Of a stretch of DNA of 64,000 nt, positions 28,376-37,940 are shown piece after piece. Numbering within the stretch: position 1 is the stretch's first letter; each line of letters begins with the position of its first letter. Below the pieces are notes generated by a model that did not search any database, was not told where the DNA came from, and saw only the letters and a list, made by a program, of their open reading frames with translations. A program made the translations under genes and the position numbers. The DNA comes from Pseudomonas bubulae (GTDB lineage Bacteria; Pseudomonadota; Gammaproteobacteria; Pseudomonadales; Pseudomonadaceae), in NCBI RefSeq assembly GCF_037023725.1, contig NZ_CP146077.1:4253001-4317000 (forward strand), written 5' to 3'.

Positions 28376-28846
28376 TTACTCGCCAAACGCATCCTTCAGA
28401 AAGCCCGGGGCGATATAGCGCTGATAATGCGCTTCGGACAGGAGGAAAAATTCCCGATCAATGGCATCGCGCAGATCGGTCAGCGGCCAGCCGCGAAACT
28501 CCGGCAACAGCACCATGCCGTACAGCTCCAGCTGGTTGATCACCCGCGCCCCGCGGGCAATCAGCTGGTAGGCCCAGCAATACTCGGACTGGGCAGGCAC
28601 AAAGCGGATTTTGCGCGCCACCAGCTGGTCACGCAGCGTGGCCCGGTCGAACACTTCGACCTTGCCGGCCATCACCTGCACCAACAACTGCTCGAGCCGA
28701 CGCCACACGGCACGCTTTTCTTCCTCGTTGTAACCGTTCCAGTTGATCACTTCATGATGGAAACGCTTGCAACCACGGCACACAAGGTCGCCGTAAACCG
28801 TTGAGCAAAGGCCTATGCAGGGGGTCTTGATGGTTTGATTGGACAT
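28376..28846 (-). CDS. DUF1289 cysteine-motif protein
   Basis: This 156-residue protein begins with a DUF1289 domain: Cys10, Cys14, Cys23 and Cys26 (TPCIGLC and LVCRGC) form a likely metal-binding knuckle, followed by the family pattern FHHEVINWNGYNEEEKRAVWRR split over residues 29-50. The remaining about 100 residues are a less common C-terminal extension. The function is not established; small DUF1289 proteins occur near Fe-S and stress genes. It is convergent with the usp gene, 4 bp apart. Start 28846 gives MSNQTIKTPC. Confidence 0.85.
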   Translation of the reverse strand: MSNQTIKTPCIGLCSTVYGDLVCRGCKRFHHEVINWNGYNEEEKRAVWRRLEQLLVQVMAGKVEVFDRATLRDQLVARKIRFVPAQSEYCWAYQLIARGARVINQLELYGMVLLPEFRGWPLTDLRDAIDREFFLLSEAHYQRYIAPGFLKDAFGE

Positions 28847-28993
28847 GGCGAAATAGAGCACTGCAGAACGAAACAGGTGGCCATGTTAGCCCTTTGTCTA
28901 ACGCAGATCACCCCTCAACCTTCAGGGCCTAACTTACCTTTAACAAGTTTTTACCGTAGAATCGGCCTGCCTTTTAAGGCGCCAATGTCCGTT
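28847..28993. other. Intergenic region, upstream part before acnB
   Basis: No gene is seen. A TAGAAT hexamer at about 28960-28965 is a possible -10 for rightward transcription toward the structured element and acnB, but its -35 is weak. A short GCCTTTTAAGGC palindrome lies next to it. Confidence 0.35.
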
Positions 28994-29132
28994 AGAAGCT
29001 GTTTTCAAAGCGTCACGAGCACAGTTGATCCCGAAGAACGGTGTTGGTGAGGGGTGTTTGCACTGCAGATACCCCCACCGACATTCATCATCTCCCCCGT
29101 TCGGAAGGCGTAAAACTTTGAAAACAGCTTCT
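28994..29132 (+). ncRNA. Large inverted-repeat element / candidate structured leader RNA before acnB
   Basis: A perfect 17-bp terminal inverted repeat (28994-29010, AGAAGCTGTTTTCAAAG, against 29116-29132) encloses 105 bases with two further nested stems: 29036-29041 with 29097-29102 (GAACGG/CCGTTC) and 29042-29053 with 29072-29083 (TGTTGGTG...GGG with CCC...CACCGACA, one mismatch). The whole would fold as one long hairpin in RNA. It ends 120 bp before the acnB start. A GTT triplet flanks both ends, so a miniature inverted-repeat transposable element is an alternative reading. Confidence 0.6.
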
Positions 29133-29159
29133 GTTGGGAATCCTTGAAACTCTGGCCAA

Positions 29160-29232
29160 GCGGCTCATAAAGCCGCGCAGCGCATGAGTGCTCGGCATTC
29201 CTGGATGAGCGTCCCGGACACCCATTTGGGAC
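29160..29232 (+). other. acnB leader with two additional hairpins
   Basis: Between the large element and acnB lie a GCGGCT/AGCCGC hairpin (29160-29176) and a GTCCC/GGGAC hairpin (29211-29232), the latter ending 7 bases before the AGGG ribosome site. No coding region is seen here. Confidence 0.5.
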
Positions 29233-29252
29233 CAATGATGAGGGTAATAACT

Positions 29253-31853
29253 GTGCTTGAAGCCTACCGCAAACATATCGAAGAGCGCGCAGCACTGGGT
29301 ATCGTTCCCCAGCCGCTTAACGCCGAACAAACCGCAGGCCTGGTTGAGCTGCTGAAAAACCCGCCTGCCGGCGAAGAAGAATTCCTCGTAGACCTGATCA
29401 CCAACCGCATTCCGCCGGGTGTTGACGAAGCTGCTTACGTAAAAGCCGGCTTCCTGGCCGCGATTGCCAAAGGCGAAGCGACCTCTCCGCTGATCAGCAA
29501 AAAACGCGCTGTTGAACTGCTTGGCACCATGCAGGGCGGCTACAACATCGTGACCCTGGTTGACCTGCTGGACGACGCGGAGCTGGCTCCGGTTGCCGCC
29601 GAGCAACTCAAGCACACCCTGCTGATGTTTGACGCCTTCCACGACGTTGCAGAAAAAGCCAAGAACGGCAATGCCCACGCCAAAGCCGTGGTGCAGTCCT
29701 GGGCTGACGGCGAGTGGTTCAAGAACCGCCCTACCCTGGCTGACAAAATCAGCCTGCGCGTGTTCAAGGTAACCGGCGAAACCAACACCGACGACCTGTC
29801 GCCGGCACCGGACGCCTGGTCGCGCCCTGACATCCCGCTGCACGCCCTGGCCATGCTGAAAATGGCCCGTGACGGTATCGTGCCGGACGTGCAAGGCTCC
29901 ATCGGCCCGATGAAGCAAATCGAAGAAATGCGCGGCCAGGGCTTCCCTATCGCTTACGTCGGTGACGTAGTCGGTACCGGTTCGTCGCGCAAGTCGGCAA
30001 CCAACTCCGTACTGTGGTTCTTCGGCGACGACGTTCCTTATGTACCGAACAAGCGTGCCGGCGGTTTCTGCTTCGGCAGCAAAATCGCTCCGATCTTCTA
30101 CAACACCATGGAAGATGCTGGCGCACTGCCAATCGAATTTGATGTTTCCAACATCAACATGGGCGACGTGATCGACCTGTACCCGCACGCAGGCAAAGTC
30201 TGCAAGCACGGTACTGACGAAGTCATCACCACTTTCGAACTGAAAACCCCGGTTCTGTTGGACGAAGTACGCGCTGGCGGCCGTATTCCGCTGATCATCG
30301 GCCGCGGCCTCACCGAGAAGGCTCGCGCCGAGCTGGGTCTGGGCCCTACCGACCTGTTCAAGAAGCCTGAAGCACCGGTTGAAAGCACCAAGGGTTTCAC
30401 CCTGGCGCAGAAAATGGTCGGCAAGGCTTGCGGCGTGACTGGCGTTCGTCCAGGCACTTACTGCGAACCGAAGATGACCACCGTAGGTTCTCAGGACACC
30501 ACCGGTCCTATGACCCGTGACGAACTGAAGGACCTGGCGTGCCTGGGCTTCTCCGCTGATCTGGTGATGCAGTCGTTCTGCCACACCGCGGCTTATCCAA
30601 AGCCGATCGACGTGACCACCCACCACACCCTGCCTGACTTCATCATGACCCGCGGCGGTGTTTCCCTGCGTCCGGGCGACGGCATCATCCACAGCTGGCT
30701 GAACCGCATGCTGCTGCCGGATACCGTCGGTACCGGTGGTGACTCCCACACCCGTTTCCCGATGGGCATTTCGTTCCCGGCCGGTTCGGGCCTGGTGGCG
30801 TTCGCCGCAGCTACTGGCGTAATGCCATTGGATATGCCGGAATCGGTTCTGGTTCGCTTCAAGGGCGAAATGCAACCGGGCATCACCCTGCGTGACCTGG
30901 TTCACGCCATTCCTTACGTCGCTATCCAGAAAGGCCTGCTGACGGTAGAGAAGAAAGGCAAGATCAACGAATTCTCGGGTCGTATCCTGGAAATCGAAGG
31001 TCTGGACAACCTGAGCATCGAGCAAGCCTTCGAACTGTCCGACGCTTCGGCAGAACGTTCGGCAGCCGGTTGCACCATCAAGTTGTCCAAAGAGTCGATC
31101 ACCGAATACCTGAACTCCAACATCACCCTGCTGCGCTGGATGATCGGTGAAGGTTACGGCGACGCACGTACCCTCGAGCGTCGTGCTCAAGCGATGGAAG
31201 CCTGGGTAGCCAACCCTGAGCTGATGGAAGCCGATGCTGACGCCGAATACGCGCACATTATCGAAATCGATCTGGCTGACATCAAAGAGCCTGTGCTCTG
31301 CGCGCCAAACGACCCGGATGACGCCCGTCTGCTGTCCAGCGTTGCTGGCGAGAAAATCGACGAAGTGTTTATCGGTTCGTGCATGACCAACATCGGCCAC
31401 TTCCGCGCTGCGGGCAAGTTGCTGGACAAGGTCAAAGGCCAGCTGCCAACCCGTCTGTGGCTGTCGCCGCCGACCAAGATGGACGCTCACCAACTGACCG
31501 AAGAAGGCTACTACGGTATTTACGGCAAAGCTGGCGCGCGCATGGAAATGCCGGGCTGCTCGCTGTGCATGGGTAACCAGGCACGTGTAGAGCCGAACTC
31601 GACTGTTGTGTCGACTTCGACCCGTAACTTCCCGAACCGTCTGGGTGACGGCGCGAACGTTTACCTGGCTTCGGCCGAGTTGGCGTCGGTTGCCTCGATC
31701 CTGGGTCGCCTGCCTTCCGTTGAGGAATACATGGCCTACGCGGCAGAGATCAACACCATGGCTGCGGACGTGTACCGCTACCTGAGCTTTGATCAGATCG
31801 CCGAATTCCGTGAAGCGGCAGCCAATGCCAATATCCCGGTTATTCAAGCGTAA
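29253..31853 (+). CDS. acnB: Bifunctional aconitate hydratase 2 / 2-methylisocitrate dehydratase AcnB
   Basis: This 866-residue enzyme interconverts citrate and isocitrate in the TCA cycle and methylisocitrate in propionate use. AcnB order is seen: N-terminal HEAT-like domain, swivel domain (about residues 165-300) and the Fe-S domains; iron-sulfur cysteines lie in [10 protein letters not shown] and [11 protein letters not shown]. Start GTG 29253 has AGGG eight bases upstream and gives [13 protein letters not shown]; in-frame ATGs at 29184 and 29235 would cover the hairpin leader. It is followed by a strong terminator. Confidence 0.96.
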   Translation: MLEAYRKHIEERAALGIVPQPLNAEQTAGLVELLKNPPAGEEEFLVDLITNRIPPGVDEAAYVKAGFLAAIAKGEATSPLISKKRAVELLGTMQGGYNIVTLVDLLDDAELAPVAAEQLKHTLLMFDAFHDVAEKAKNGNAHAKAVVQSWADGEWFKNRPTLADKISLRVFKVTGETNTDDLSPAPDAWSRPDIPLHALAMLKMARDGIVPDVQGSIGPMKQIEEMRGQGFPIAYVGDVVGTGSSRKSATNSVLWFFGDDVPYVPNKRAGGFCFGSKIAPIFYNTMEDAGALPIEFDVSNINMGDVIDLYPHAGKVCKHGTDEVITTFELKTPVLLDEVRAGGRIPLIIGRGLTEKARAELGLGPTDLFKKPEAPVESTKGFTLAQKMVGKACGVTGVRPGTYCEPKMTTVGSQDTTGPMTRDELKDLACLGFSADLVMQSFCHTAAYPKPIDVTTHHTLPDFIMTRGGVSLRPGDGIIHSWLNRMLLPDTVGTGGDSHTRFPMGISFPAGSGLVAFAAATGVMPLDMPESVLVRFKGEMQPGITLRDLVHAIPYVAIQKGLLTVEKKGKINEFSGRILEIEGLDNLSIEQAFELSDASAERSAAGCTIKLSKESITEYLNSNITLLRWMIGEGYGDARTLERRAQAMEAWVANPELMEADADAEYAHIIEIDLADIKEPVLCAPNDPDDARLLSSVAGEKIDEVFIGSCMTNIGHFRAAGKLLDKVKGQLPTRLWLSPPTKMDAHQLTEEGYYGIYGKAGARMEMPGCSLCMGNQARVEPNSTVVSTSTRNFPNRLGDGANVYLASAELASVASILGRLPSVEEYMAYAAEINTMAADVYRYLSFDQIAEFREAAANANIPVIQA

Positions 31854-31868
31854 GCTGATGCAGTAACG

Positions 31869-31902
31869 AAAAAGCCCCGACTCTTACGAGCCGGGGCTTT
31901 TT
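31869..31902 (+). terminator. Terminator of acnB
   Basis: The stem AAAAAGCCCCG/CGGGGCTTTTT carries an inner CTC/GAG extension and ends in a T-run, 15 bp past the stop. The A-run on its left makes it bidirectional for the convergent permease gene. Confidence 0.92.
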
Positions 31903-31922
31903 CATCTCTGGCGTTCAGTGAT

Positions 31923-32993
31923 TTACAGCAGCGGTGATACGACTTGCTGCTCGCGCGGCCAGGCATCGAGCACGGCTTTGAACAAGGTCGCCAGCGGGAT
32001 CGCAAAGAATATCCCCCAGAACCCCCATAAACCGCCAAACAACAGCACCGCACAAATGATCGCCACCGGGTGCAGGCTCACCGCCTCGGAGAACAGCAGC
32101 GGTACCAGCACATTGCCGTCCAGGGTCTGAATGATCCCGTAGACCGCCATCAGGTAGATAAACTGATCGCTCCAGCCCCACTGGAACAGCGCAATCAGCA
32201 GCACCGGCACCGTCACCACCACCGCCCCGACATAGGGCACCACTACCGAAACCCCCACTAGCAGCGCCAGCAAGGCCGCATAGTTGAGGCCCATGGTGAC
32301 AAAGGCGATATAGGTCACGCCGCCACAAATGATGATCTCGATCACCTTGCCGCGAATGTAATTGGCAATCTGGCGGTTCATTTCTTCGGCCACGCGGGTA
32401 ATCAATGCCCGTTCACGGGGCAAATAACCCCGCACCCAACGGCCAATCACCGCGCGGTCCTTGAGGAAGAAAAACACCAGGATCGGCACCAGCACCAGAT
32501 AAATCATGATGTTGACCAGCAGCGGCAAACTGGACAGCGAAAAGGTCAGTGCCAGTTGCCCGAACTTGCCGATTTCACCCCGTGCAACTTCGATGGCCTG
32601 TAACACCTGCTCATCCGACACGAGGTGAGGGTAGCGCTCAGGCAGCAACAGCAACAACGATTGCCACTTGGCAAGCATGCCCGGCAGCTCGTTGAACAGG
32701 GTGATCAACTGATGCCAGAGCAAAGGCACTACCACCACCAGAAACACCAGCAACAGCCCCATAAACAGCGCAAACACCAGCCCGACTGCCGCCGCGGCCG
32801 GCATCCGCATGCGTTCCAGTGCAACCACCAGGCCCTGCATCAAATACGCCAGCACCATGCCCGCCAGCACCGGCGCCAGCATGCCGCCCAATGTCAGTAC
32901 GGCGGTGAAAGCCAACACCAGCAACACCGCCAGCACCACTGCTTCTTCATCAGAGAAATAGCGCTGCACCCAACCACGTAAAACCTTGAACAT
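31923..32993 (-). CDS. AI-2E family (PerM-like) membrane transporter
   Basis: This 356-residue inner-membrane protein has about seven to eight hydrophobic segments and the UPF0118/AI-2E core, including YIRGKVIEIIICGG, GVSVVVPYVGAVVVT and the C-terminal GGLWGFWGIFFAIPLATL. Family members have been linked to autoinducer-2 export or sodium/proton exchange; the substrate cannot be assigned here. ATG 32993 follows AGGAA. It is convergent with acnB and upstream of nothing on its strand except the REP unit and tusA. Confidence 0.88.
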   Translation of the reverse strand: MFKVLRGWVQRYFSDEEAVVLAVLLVLAFTAVLTLGGMLAPVLAGMVLAYLMQGLVVALERMRMPAAAAVGLVFALFMGLLLVFLVVVVPLLWHQLITLFNELPGMLAKWQSLLLLLPERYPHLVSDEQVLQAIEVARGEIGKFGQLALTFSLSSLPLLVNIMIYLVLVPILVFFFLKDRAVIGRWVRGYLPRERALITRVAEEMNRQIANYIRGKVIEIIICGGVTYIAFVTMGLNYAALLALLVGVSVVVPYVGAVVVTVPVLLIALFQWGWSDQFIYLMAVYGIIQTLDGNVLVPLLFSEAVSLHPVAIICAVLLFGGLWGFWGIFFAIPLATLFKAVLDAWPREQQVVSPLL

Positions 32994-33039
32994 CGATATT
33001 CCTTAAAAGAAAGTGCAGCGCTTCTGCGGCAGCTATTCA

Positions 33040-33063
33040 TTCGCGAGCAGGCTCGCTCCCACA
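33040..33063. repeat. Single REP unit
   Basis: TCGCGAGCAGGCTCGCTCCCAC, one half of the REP pair seen elsewhere, lies between tusA and the AI-2E family gene. Confidence 0.8.
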
Positions 33064-33079
33064 GCGAGGTCAAGCAGGC

Positions 33080-33319
33080 TCAGGCCTTGCGTAACCAGTA
33101 GCGATAAGTGCCAGCATCTACTTCTTCACGCAGCAACTCATGGCCTGCCAGGCGCGCGAAGGTACGAATGTCCCGTTGTGAGCCGGCATCGGTGGCAATC
33201 ACCTTGAGGGTCTGGCCACTGCCCATTTTGTTAAGCGCCATCTTGGCCTTGAGCAGTGGCAGCGGGCAATTGAGCCCGGCAGCATCCAGTTCGGCATCAT
33301 GGGCCAGCACATCAGTCAT
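33080..33319 (-). CDS. tusA: Sulfurtransferase TusA
   Basis: This 79-residue protein relays sulfur from IscS in 2-thiouridine tRNA modification and related pathways. The signature is the active-site Cys18 in LNCPLPLLKAK. ATG 33319 has GGAG nine bases upstream; an ATG five codons earlier overlaps this ribosome site. It is divergent from the BepA-like protease gene. Confidence 0.94.
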   Translation of the reverse strand: MTDVLAHDAELDAAGLNCPLPLLKAKMALNKMGSGQTLKVIATDAGSQRDIRTFARLAGHELLREEVDAGTYRYWLRKA

Positions 33320-33439
33320 TGCATACGTCTCCACAGAGGGCTTTTTTTATGCGGGCTAGAATACCCCAAGCAACCCCGCCACTGGTCGCCAGCCAAGTGT
33401 CCAGCTACAGTAAGCGCTTTACCGACCAGAGCCTTGTGC

Positions 33440-34870
33440 ATGACTTTTCTGCGCCCTACCCTGTTGACGCTCGCTTGCCTGCTCGCATCACCGAGTTTCG
33501 CCGACGATTTACCGTCTCTGGGTGACGCCAGTTCGTCCATTGTCTCGCCACAGCAAGAGTACCAACTGGGCCGCGCCTGGCTGGGCATGTTGCGCGGCCA
33601 GGTGTCACAACTCAACGACCCGCAACTCAAGGACTACGTCGAGACCAGTGTCTACAAACTGGTCGAAACCAGCCAGGTGCAGGACCGCCGCCTGGAATTC
33701 ATCCTGATCAACAGCCCGCAGCTCAACGCCTTCGCCGCACCCGGCGGCATCATCGGGGTTAACGGCGGCCTGTTCCTCAATGCCCAGACCGAAGGTGAAT
33801 ATGCCTCGGTAATGGCCCACGAACTGGCTCACTTGTCCCAACGCCACTTTGCCCGTGGCGTGGAAGCCCAGCAGCGCATGCAACTGCCGATGATGGCAGC
33901 GCTGCTCGCCGGGATCATCGTTGCAGCCTCTGGCGCAGGAGATGCCGGCATCGCTGCGATTGCTGGCACCCAGGCTGCGGCCCTGCAAGAGCAGCGACGC
34001 TTCTCGCGCCAGAATGAGCAGGAAGCTGACCGCATCGGCATTCTTAACCTGGAGAAAGCCGGTTACGACCCGCGCTCCATGCCCACCATGTTTGAGCGCC
34101 TGATGCGCCAGTACCGTTTTGATGGCAGGCCGCCGGAATTTTTGCTGACTCACCCGGTCACCGAGTCGCGTATCGCCGACACCCGCAACCGCGCGGAACA
34201 GGCCCGGCCAGGCGGCACTGAAGACAGCCTGCGCTATCAGTTGATCCGCGCCCGGGTGCAACTCAATTACGAAGAAACCCCGGGGCTGGCGGCCAAACGC
34301 TTTCGCCAGCAACTGGATGAAAATCCGAAAAATAACGTAGCCCGTTATGGCCTGGCGATTGCCTATATAAAAGGCAGCCAGTTCAACGAAGCCCGCGAGA
34401 CGCTCAAGCCACTGCTGGAAAAGGCGCCCAACGACATCACCTATAACCTGGCACAGATCGAGCTGGACATGGACAGCAACCGCCTGAGCGAAGCCCAGCA
34501 ACGTATCGACCGGATGCGCACCCTGTACCCGGGCAATTACCCGCTCAATCAGGCCCGGGTTGATTTGCTGCTCAAGCAGAATAATCCCAAGGAAGCCGAC
34601 AAGGCCCTTGAGGCGCTGCTCAAGAGCCGCCCCGACGACCCGGATGTCTGGTATTCGGTTGCCGAGACCCGAGGTTTGTCAGGCAATATCATCGGCCTGC
34701 ACCAGGCCCGTGCGGAGTACTTCGCATTGGTGGGGGATTACCGCCAGGCCATCCAGCAGCTGGATTTCGCCCAGAAGCTGACCAACAACTTTCAGCTGTC
34801 GGCACGCCTGGATGCGCGCAAGCGGGAGTTGATGGATCAGGAACGGGCGCTCAAGGAAATGATGAACTGA
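33440..34870 (+). CDS. bepA: Periplasmic M48 metalloprotease with TPR region, BepA-like
   Basis: This 476-residue protein has a cleavable signal peptide (about residues 1-21, ending PSFA) and an M48 catalytic domain with HELAH zinc motif (His127, Glu128, His131) and third ligand in EQEADRIG, then a TPR-rich C-terminus (residues about 290-470). BepA degrades or assists assembly of outer membrane proteins such as LptD. ATG 33440 gives a proper signal peptide; longer in-frame starts do not. Confidence 0.92.
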   Translation: MTFLRPTLLTLACLLASPSFADDLPSLGDASSSIVSPQQEYQLGRAWLGMLRGQVSQLNDPQLKDYVETSVYKLVETSQVQDRRLEFILINSPQLNAFAAPGGIIGVNGGLFLNAQTEGEYASVMAHELAHLSQRHFARGVEAQQRMQLPMMAALLAGIIVAASGAGDAGIAAIAGTQAAALQEQRRFSRQNEQEADRIGILNLEKAGYDPRSMPTMFERLMRQYRFDGRPPEFLLTHPVTESRIADTRNRAEQARPGGTEDSLRYQLIRARVQLNYEETPGLAAKRFRQQLDENPKNNVARYGLAIAYIKGSQFNEARETLKPLLEKAPNDITYNLAQIELDMDSNRLSEAQQRIDRMRTLYPGNYPLNQARVDLLLKQNNPKEADKALEALLKSRPDDPDVWYSVAETRGLSGNIIGLHQARAEYFALVGDYRQAIQQLDFAQKLTNNFQLSARLDARKRELMDQERALKEMMN

Positions 34871-34889
34871 GCCTGACTGGCTCAGTTCC

Positions 34890-34907
34890 TGTGGGAGCGG
34901 GTTTGCT
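34890..34907. repeat. REP fragment
   Basis: TGTGGGAGCGGGTTTGCT, a truncated REP half, lies in the 39-bp gap between the convergent bepA and nadA genes. Confidence 0.7.
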
Positions 34908-34909
34908 AA

Positions 34910-35968
34910 TCAGGCATTCCCCGCCAGCTTCAACCGCGCCGCCTGGGTGAAATCCAGCATGCGCTTGAGCGGGCGAATGGCATGGGGCACCAGTGCCGGG
35001 TCGACAAAGATTTCGTTGCTGCCCTGCTGCAAGCATTCCAGCGTGCGCTCCAGGGTATTCATCGCCATCCACGGACAGTGTGCGCAACTGCGGCACGCCG
35101 CACCGTTACCCGCGGTCGGGGCTTCGATAAACACCTTGTCCGGGCACAACTGCTGCATCTTGTAGAAAATGCCGCGATCGGTGGCCACGATAAAGGTCTT
35201 GTTGGGCAGGTTCTGCGCCGCAGCAATCAACTGACTGGTAGAGCCCACGGCATCGGCCAGATCGATCACCGACTCTGGCGACTCCGGGTGCACCAGAATC
35301 GCTGCATCCGGGTACAGCGCCTTCATGTCTTCCAGCTGCTTGGACTTGAACTCTTCGTGAACGATGCAGGCACCGTCCCACAGCAGCATGTCGGCACCGG
35401 TCTGGCGCTGGATATAACGGCCCAGATGCTTGTCCGGCCCCCAGATAATGGTTTCGCCGTTATCCATCAGGCTTTCGACGATTTCCAGCGCGCAGCTTGA
35501 CGTCACCACCCAGTCCGCCCGGGCCTTGACCGCCGCCGACGTGTTGGCATACACCACCACTGTGCGCTCGGGGTGCTTGTCGCAAAACGCGGAGAACTCT
35601 TCCACCGGGCAGCCCAGGTCCAGCGAGCAGGTGGCCTCCAGCGTCGGCATCAGCACGCGTTTTTCAGGGGTGAGGATTTTTGCGGTTTCGCCCATAAAGC
35701 GCACACCGGCGACCAGAATGGTCTTGGCCGGGTGAGCCGCGCCAAAGCGGGCCATCTCCAGGGAGTCAGAGACACAGCCGCCAGTTTCTTCGGCCAGGGC
35801 CTGAATCACCGGATCACAATAAAAGTGCGCCACCAGCACCGCGTCGCGGGCTTTAAGTTCAGCCGCGATTTGCGCCCGCAGGCTGAGGGCTTGAGCCTCA
35901 GTCAACGGCTTGGGCTGCTTGGCATCAAGGTGGGCTTGAACCAGAAGTCGTTCAGAAATTTGCGTCAT
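34910..35968 (-). CDS. nadA: Quinolinate synthase NadA
   Basis: This 352-residue 4Fe-4S enzyme condenses iminoaspartate with dihydroxyacetone phosphate to quinolinate in NAD synthesis. Iron-sulfur cysteines are visible in [10 protein letters not shown], in [12 protein letters not shown] and in the C-terminal [10 protein letters not shown]. Substrate motifs such as [19 protein letters not shown] and [13 protein letters not shown] are present. ATG 35968 ([13 protein letters not shown]) is preferred over the open frame reaching 36070. Confidence 0.95.
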   Translation of the reverse strand: MTQISERLLVQAHLDAKQPKPLTEAQALSLRAQIAAELKARDAVLVAHFYCDPVIQALAEETGGCVSDSLEMARFGAAHPAKTILVAGVRFMGETAKILTPEKRVLMPTLEATCSLDLGCPVEEFSAFCDKHPERTVVVYANTSAAVKARADWVVTSSCALEIVESLMDNGETIIWGPDKHLGRYIQRQTGADMLLWDGACIVHEEFKSKQLEDMKALYPDAAILVHPESPESVIDLADAVGSTSQLIAAAQNLPNKTFIVATDRGIFYKMQQLCPDKVFIEAPTAGNGAACRSCAHCPWMAMNTLERTLECLQQGSNEIFVDPALVPHAIRPLKRMLDFTQAARLKLAGNA

Positions 35969-36182
35969 GTTCGCAAGACCTGCAAGCGCTGTTGCGCGAA
36001 AGTCGAGTGTACCACCAGCTCCGGGCCGGCAAGCCCCGCTGGGAGAATGTGTGTTATCAGGCACGGACAAGCACTGAAGCGCGACAAGGCTACAGAATAT
36101 CCTTGGGATTCAAAAGTTTAATGTGGGTATCAGGCAGGTAGATGCAGGCTGAGGGGCCTGCATCGGCTTTAGAACGGGGATT

Positions 36183-36869
36183 TTACTGAATCGCCGCCAG
36201 TACCAGCTCGGCCACCGGCCCGCCCGATGCCGGGTTTTGCCCGGTAATCAGCCGTCCGTCTGCGATGGCAAACGGTGCCCATGGGGTACCGGCCTTTTGA
36301 TACAAGGCACCGCGCTTCACCAGCTCGGTTTCGGTCAGGTACGGCACATGCTGGCTTAATCCGGCCAGGTCTTCCTCTTCATTGGAAAAACCAGTGACTT
36401 TCTTGCCCTTGACCAGCAGTTCACCATTACTCAGCTTGATATTCAGTAAACCCACAGCGCCATGACACACCGACGAAACCACCCCGCCGTGCTCATAGAT
36501 ATGACGGCTGAGCGCTTGCAGTTTCTCGTTGTCAGGAAAATCCCAGATCACACCATGGCCGCCCGCGTAATAAATGGCGATATAGTCATCCGGGTTGACC
36601 TGATCCGGCGTCAGTGTTGCCCCAAGCCGGTTCATAAACGCCTTGTTGTGGTACCACTGCCAGTCAATCGGCGACGCCATGTCGGCGGCAAGGCTGTGGG
36701 GGTCGATCGGCGTGTACCCACCTTGCGGGCTGACGTAGTCGACGGCATAGCCTGCGGCCTCGACCTTGTGCACAAAATGCACGGCTTCGCCCAGCCATAA
36801 GCCTGTGGCGCGATCAAGGTTCGGGTATTTCTCGACGCTGGTCAGTACCACCAAAATCTTCTTGCTCAT
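36183..36869 (-). CDS. DJ-1/PfpI family protein (class I glutamine amidotransferase-like)
   Basis: This 228-residue protein has the DJ-1/PfpI fold of the Hsp31-like branch: the nucleophile elbow VSSVCHGAVG with Cys135, the acidic segment YYAGGHGVIWDFP, and a C-terminal GQNPASG. Such proteins are glyoxalases, chaperones or uncharacterised hydrolases. A strong AGGAGG ribosome site precedes ATG 36869. It lies 84 bp downstream of tadC on the same strand, but a link with pilus assembly is not evident. Confidence 0.9.
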   Translation of the reverse strand: MSKKILVVLTSVEKYPNLDRATGLWLGEAVHFVHKVEAAGYAVDYVSPQGGYTPIDPHSLAADMASPIDWQWYHNKAFMNRLGATLTPDQVNPDDYIAIYYAGGHGVIWDFPDNEKLQALSRHIYEHGGVVSSVCHGAVGLLNIKLSNGELLVKGKKVTGFSNEEEDLAGLSQHVPYLTETELVKRGALYQKAGTPWAPFAIADGRLITGQNPASGGPVAELVLAAIQ

Positions 36870-36953
36870 GGTCAACCTCCTGTTTGTGCGAACACCGGCA
36901 AACCGGTGGGAACAAGAGCATAGACCACAGCAACACGCATTCGTCCTGTGCAC

Positions 36954-37916
36954 TCAAATCTTGCCGAACACCTTGAACACACTGATGATCGCAGGCCCGA
37001 TGGCCACCAGGAAAAAGCTCGGCCACAGGCAGAAGATCAGTGGAAACACCAGCTTGGTACCGACTTTGGCGGCCTTTTCTTCAGCCAGCTGGGTGCGCCG
37101 ATCGCGAAACTCTTCAGCATAAATCCGCAGGGTCGTCCCCACACTGGTACCAAAGCGAATGCTTTGTGCCAGCAAGCTCACCAGCCCGCGAATATCTTCC
37201 AGCCCGGTACGCTCGGCCAGGTGCTTGAGCGCCTCAGTACTGGGCACCCCGGCACGCACCTCGGCGTTGACCAGCGCCAGTTCCATGGCCAGGTCAGGCT
37301 GGCTGACGGCCATTTCCTCGGCCACCCGTTCAATAGCCTGGGGCAAGGCCAGGCCCGATTCCACACACACCACCATCAGGTCGAGGGCATCCGGGAAGGC
37401 AATGAGCAACCGCGACATGCGCGACTTCTTGCGTGAGCTGACATAGATCGCCGGTATCAACCAGCCCACCCCGAGCGCTACTGCCAGGATGCCGCCCCCC
37501 AACAGCAGCGACATGTTGGGAATAAACGGCAATGCCAGAAGCGCAATACCCATCAGCAGCAGTGGCAGCAGCAGACGAATCGCCCAGTACACCTGCACCG
37601 CAGACGGCGAGCGATAACCGGCATGGATCAGCAGGGTCCGGGTGGCCGATGCCCCCCGGGTCTCACCGGAGCTGAAACGCTGCCCGACCTGCTCCAGCAT
37701 CATTTGCAGATTGCTCGGCGGCGCCCGGTGGTCGACACCATGCCCGCGCTTGATCAACATCAAGCGCCGCTGTACCGGGCTTTGCAGGCCCTTGACCAGC
37801 ACCGCCAGGGTGACCACCACCAACACCACACTCAGGCCGATAAGCCCGGCAAACAGCATGCGGGTCAGTTGCTCGTTACCCACCATCCGGTTGATCAGTT
37901 CGAGTAAATAGTTCAT
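36954..37916 (-). CDS. tadC: Tad pilus inner-membrane platform protein TadC
   Basis: This 320-residue protein is a type II secretion F domain protein with an N-terminal membrane segment (about residues 20-42), a membrane pair near 105-150 and a C-terminal membrane helix (about 295-315). The core pattern FPDALDLMVVCVESGLALPQ is typical for TadC. With TadB it forms the platform driven by TadA. GGAGGG precedes the ATG. It is the last gene of the tad unit; TadD, often next, is absent. Confidence 0.92.
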   Translation of the reverse strand: MNYLLELINRMVGNEQLTRMLFAGLIGLSVVLVVVTLAVLVKGLQSPVQRRLMLIKRGHGVDHRAPPSNLQMMLEQVGQRFSSGETRGASATRTLLIHAGYRSPSAVQVYWAIRLLLPLLLMGIALLALPFIPNMSLLLGGGILAVALGVGWLIPAIYVSSRKKSRMSRLLIAFPDALDLMVVCVESGLALPQAIERVAEEMAVSQPDLAMELALVNAEVRAGVPSTEALKHLAERTGLEDIRGLVSLLAQSIRFGTSVGTTLRIYAEEFRDRRTQLAEEKAAKVGTKLVFPLIFCLWPSFFLVAIGPAIISVFKVFGKI

Positions 37917-37940
37917 GTCACCCTCCAGGGCGAGCCGTGT

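Noticed and set aside
29088..31847. Minus-strand open frame of about 920 codons opposite acnB
   Set aside because: It mirrors the acnB reading frame; no ribosome site or family motif is present.
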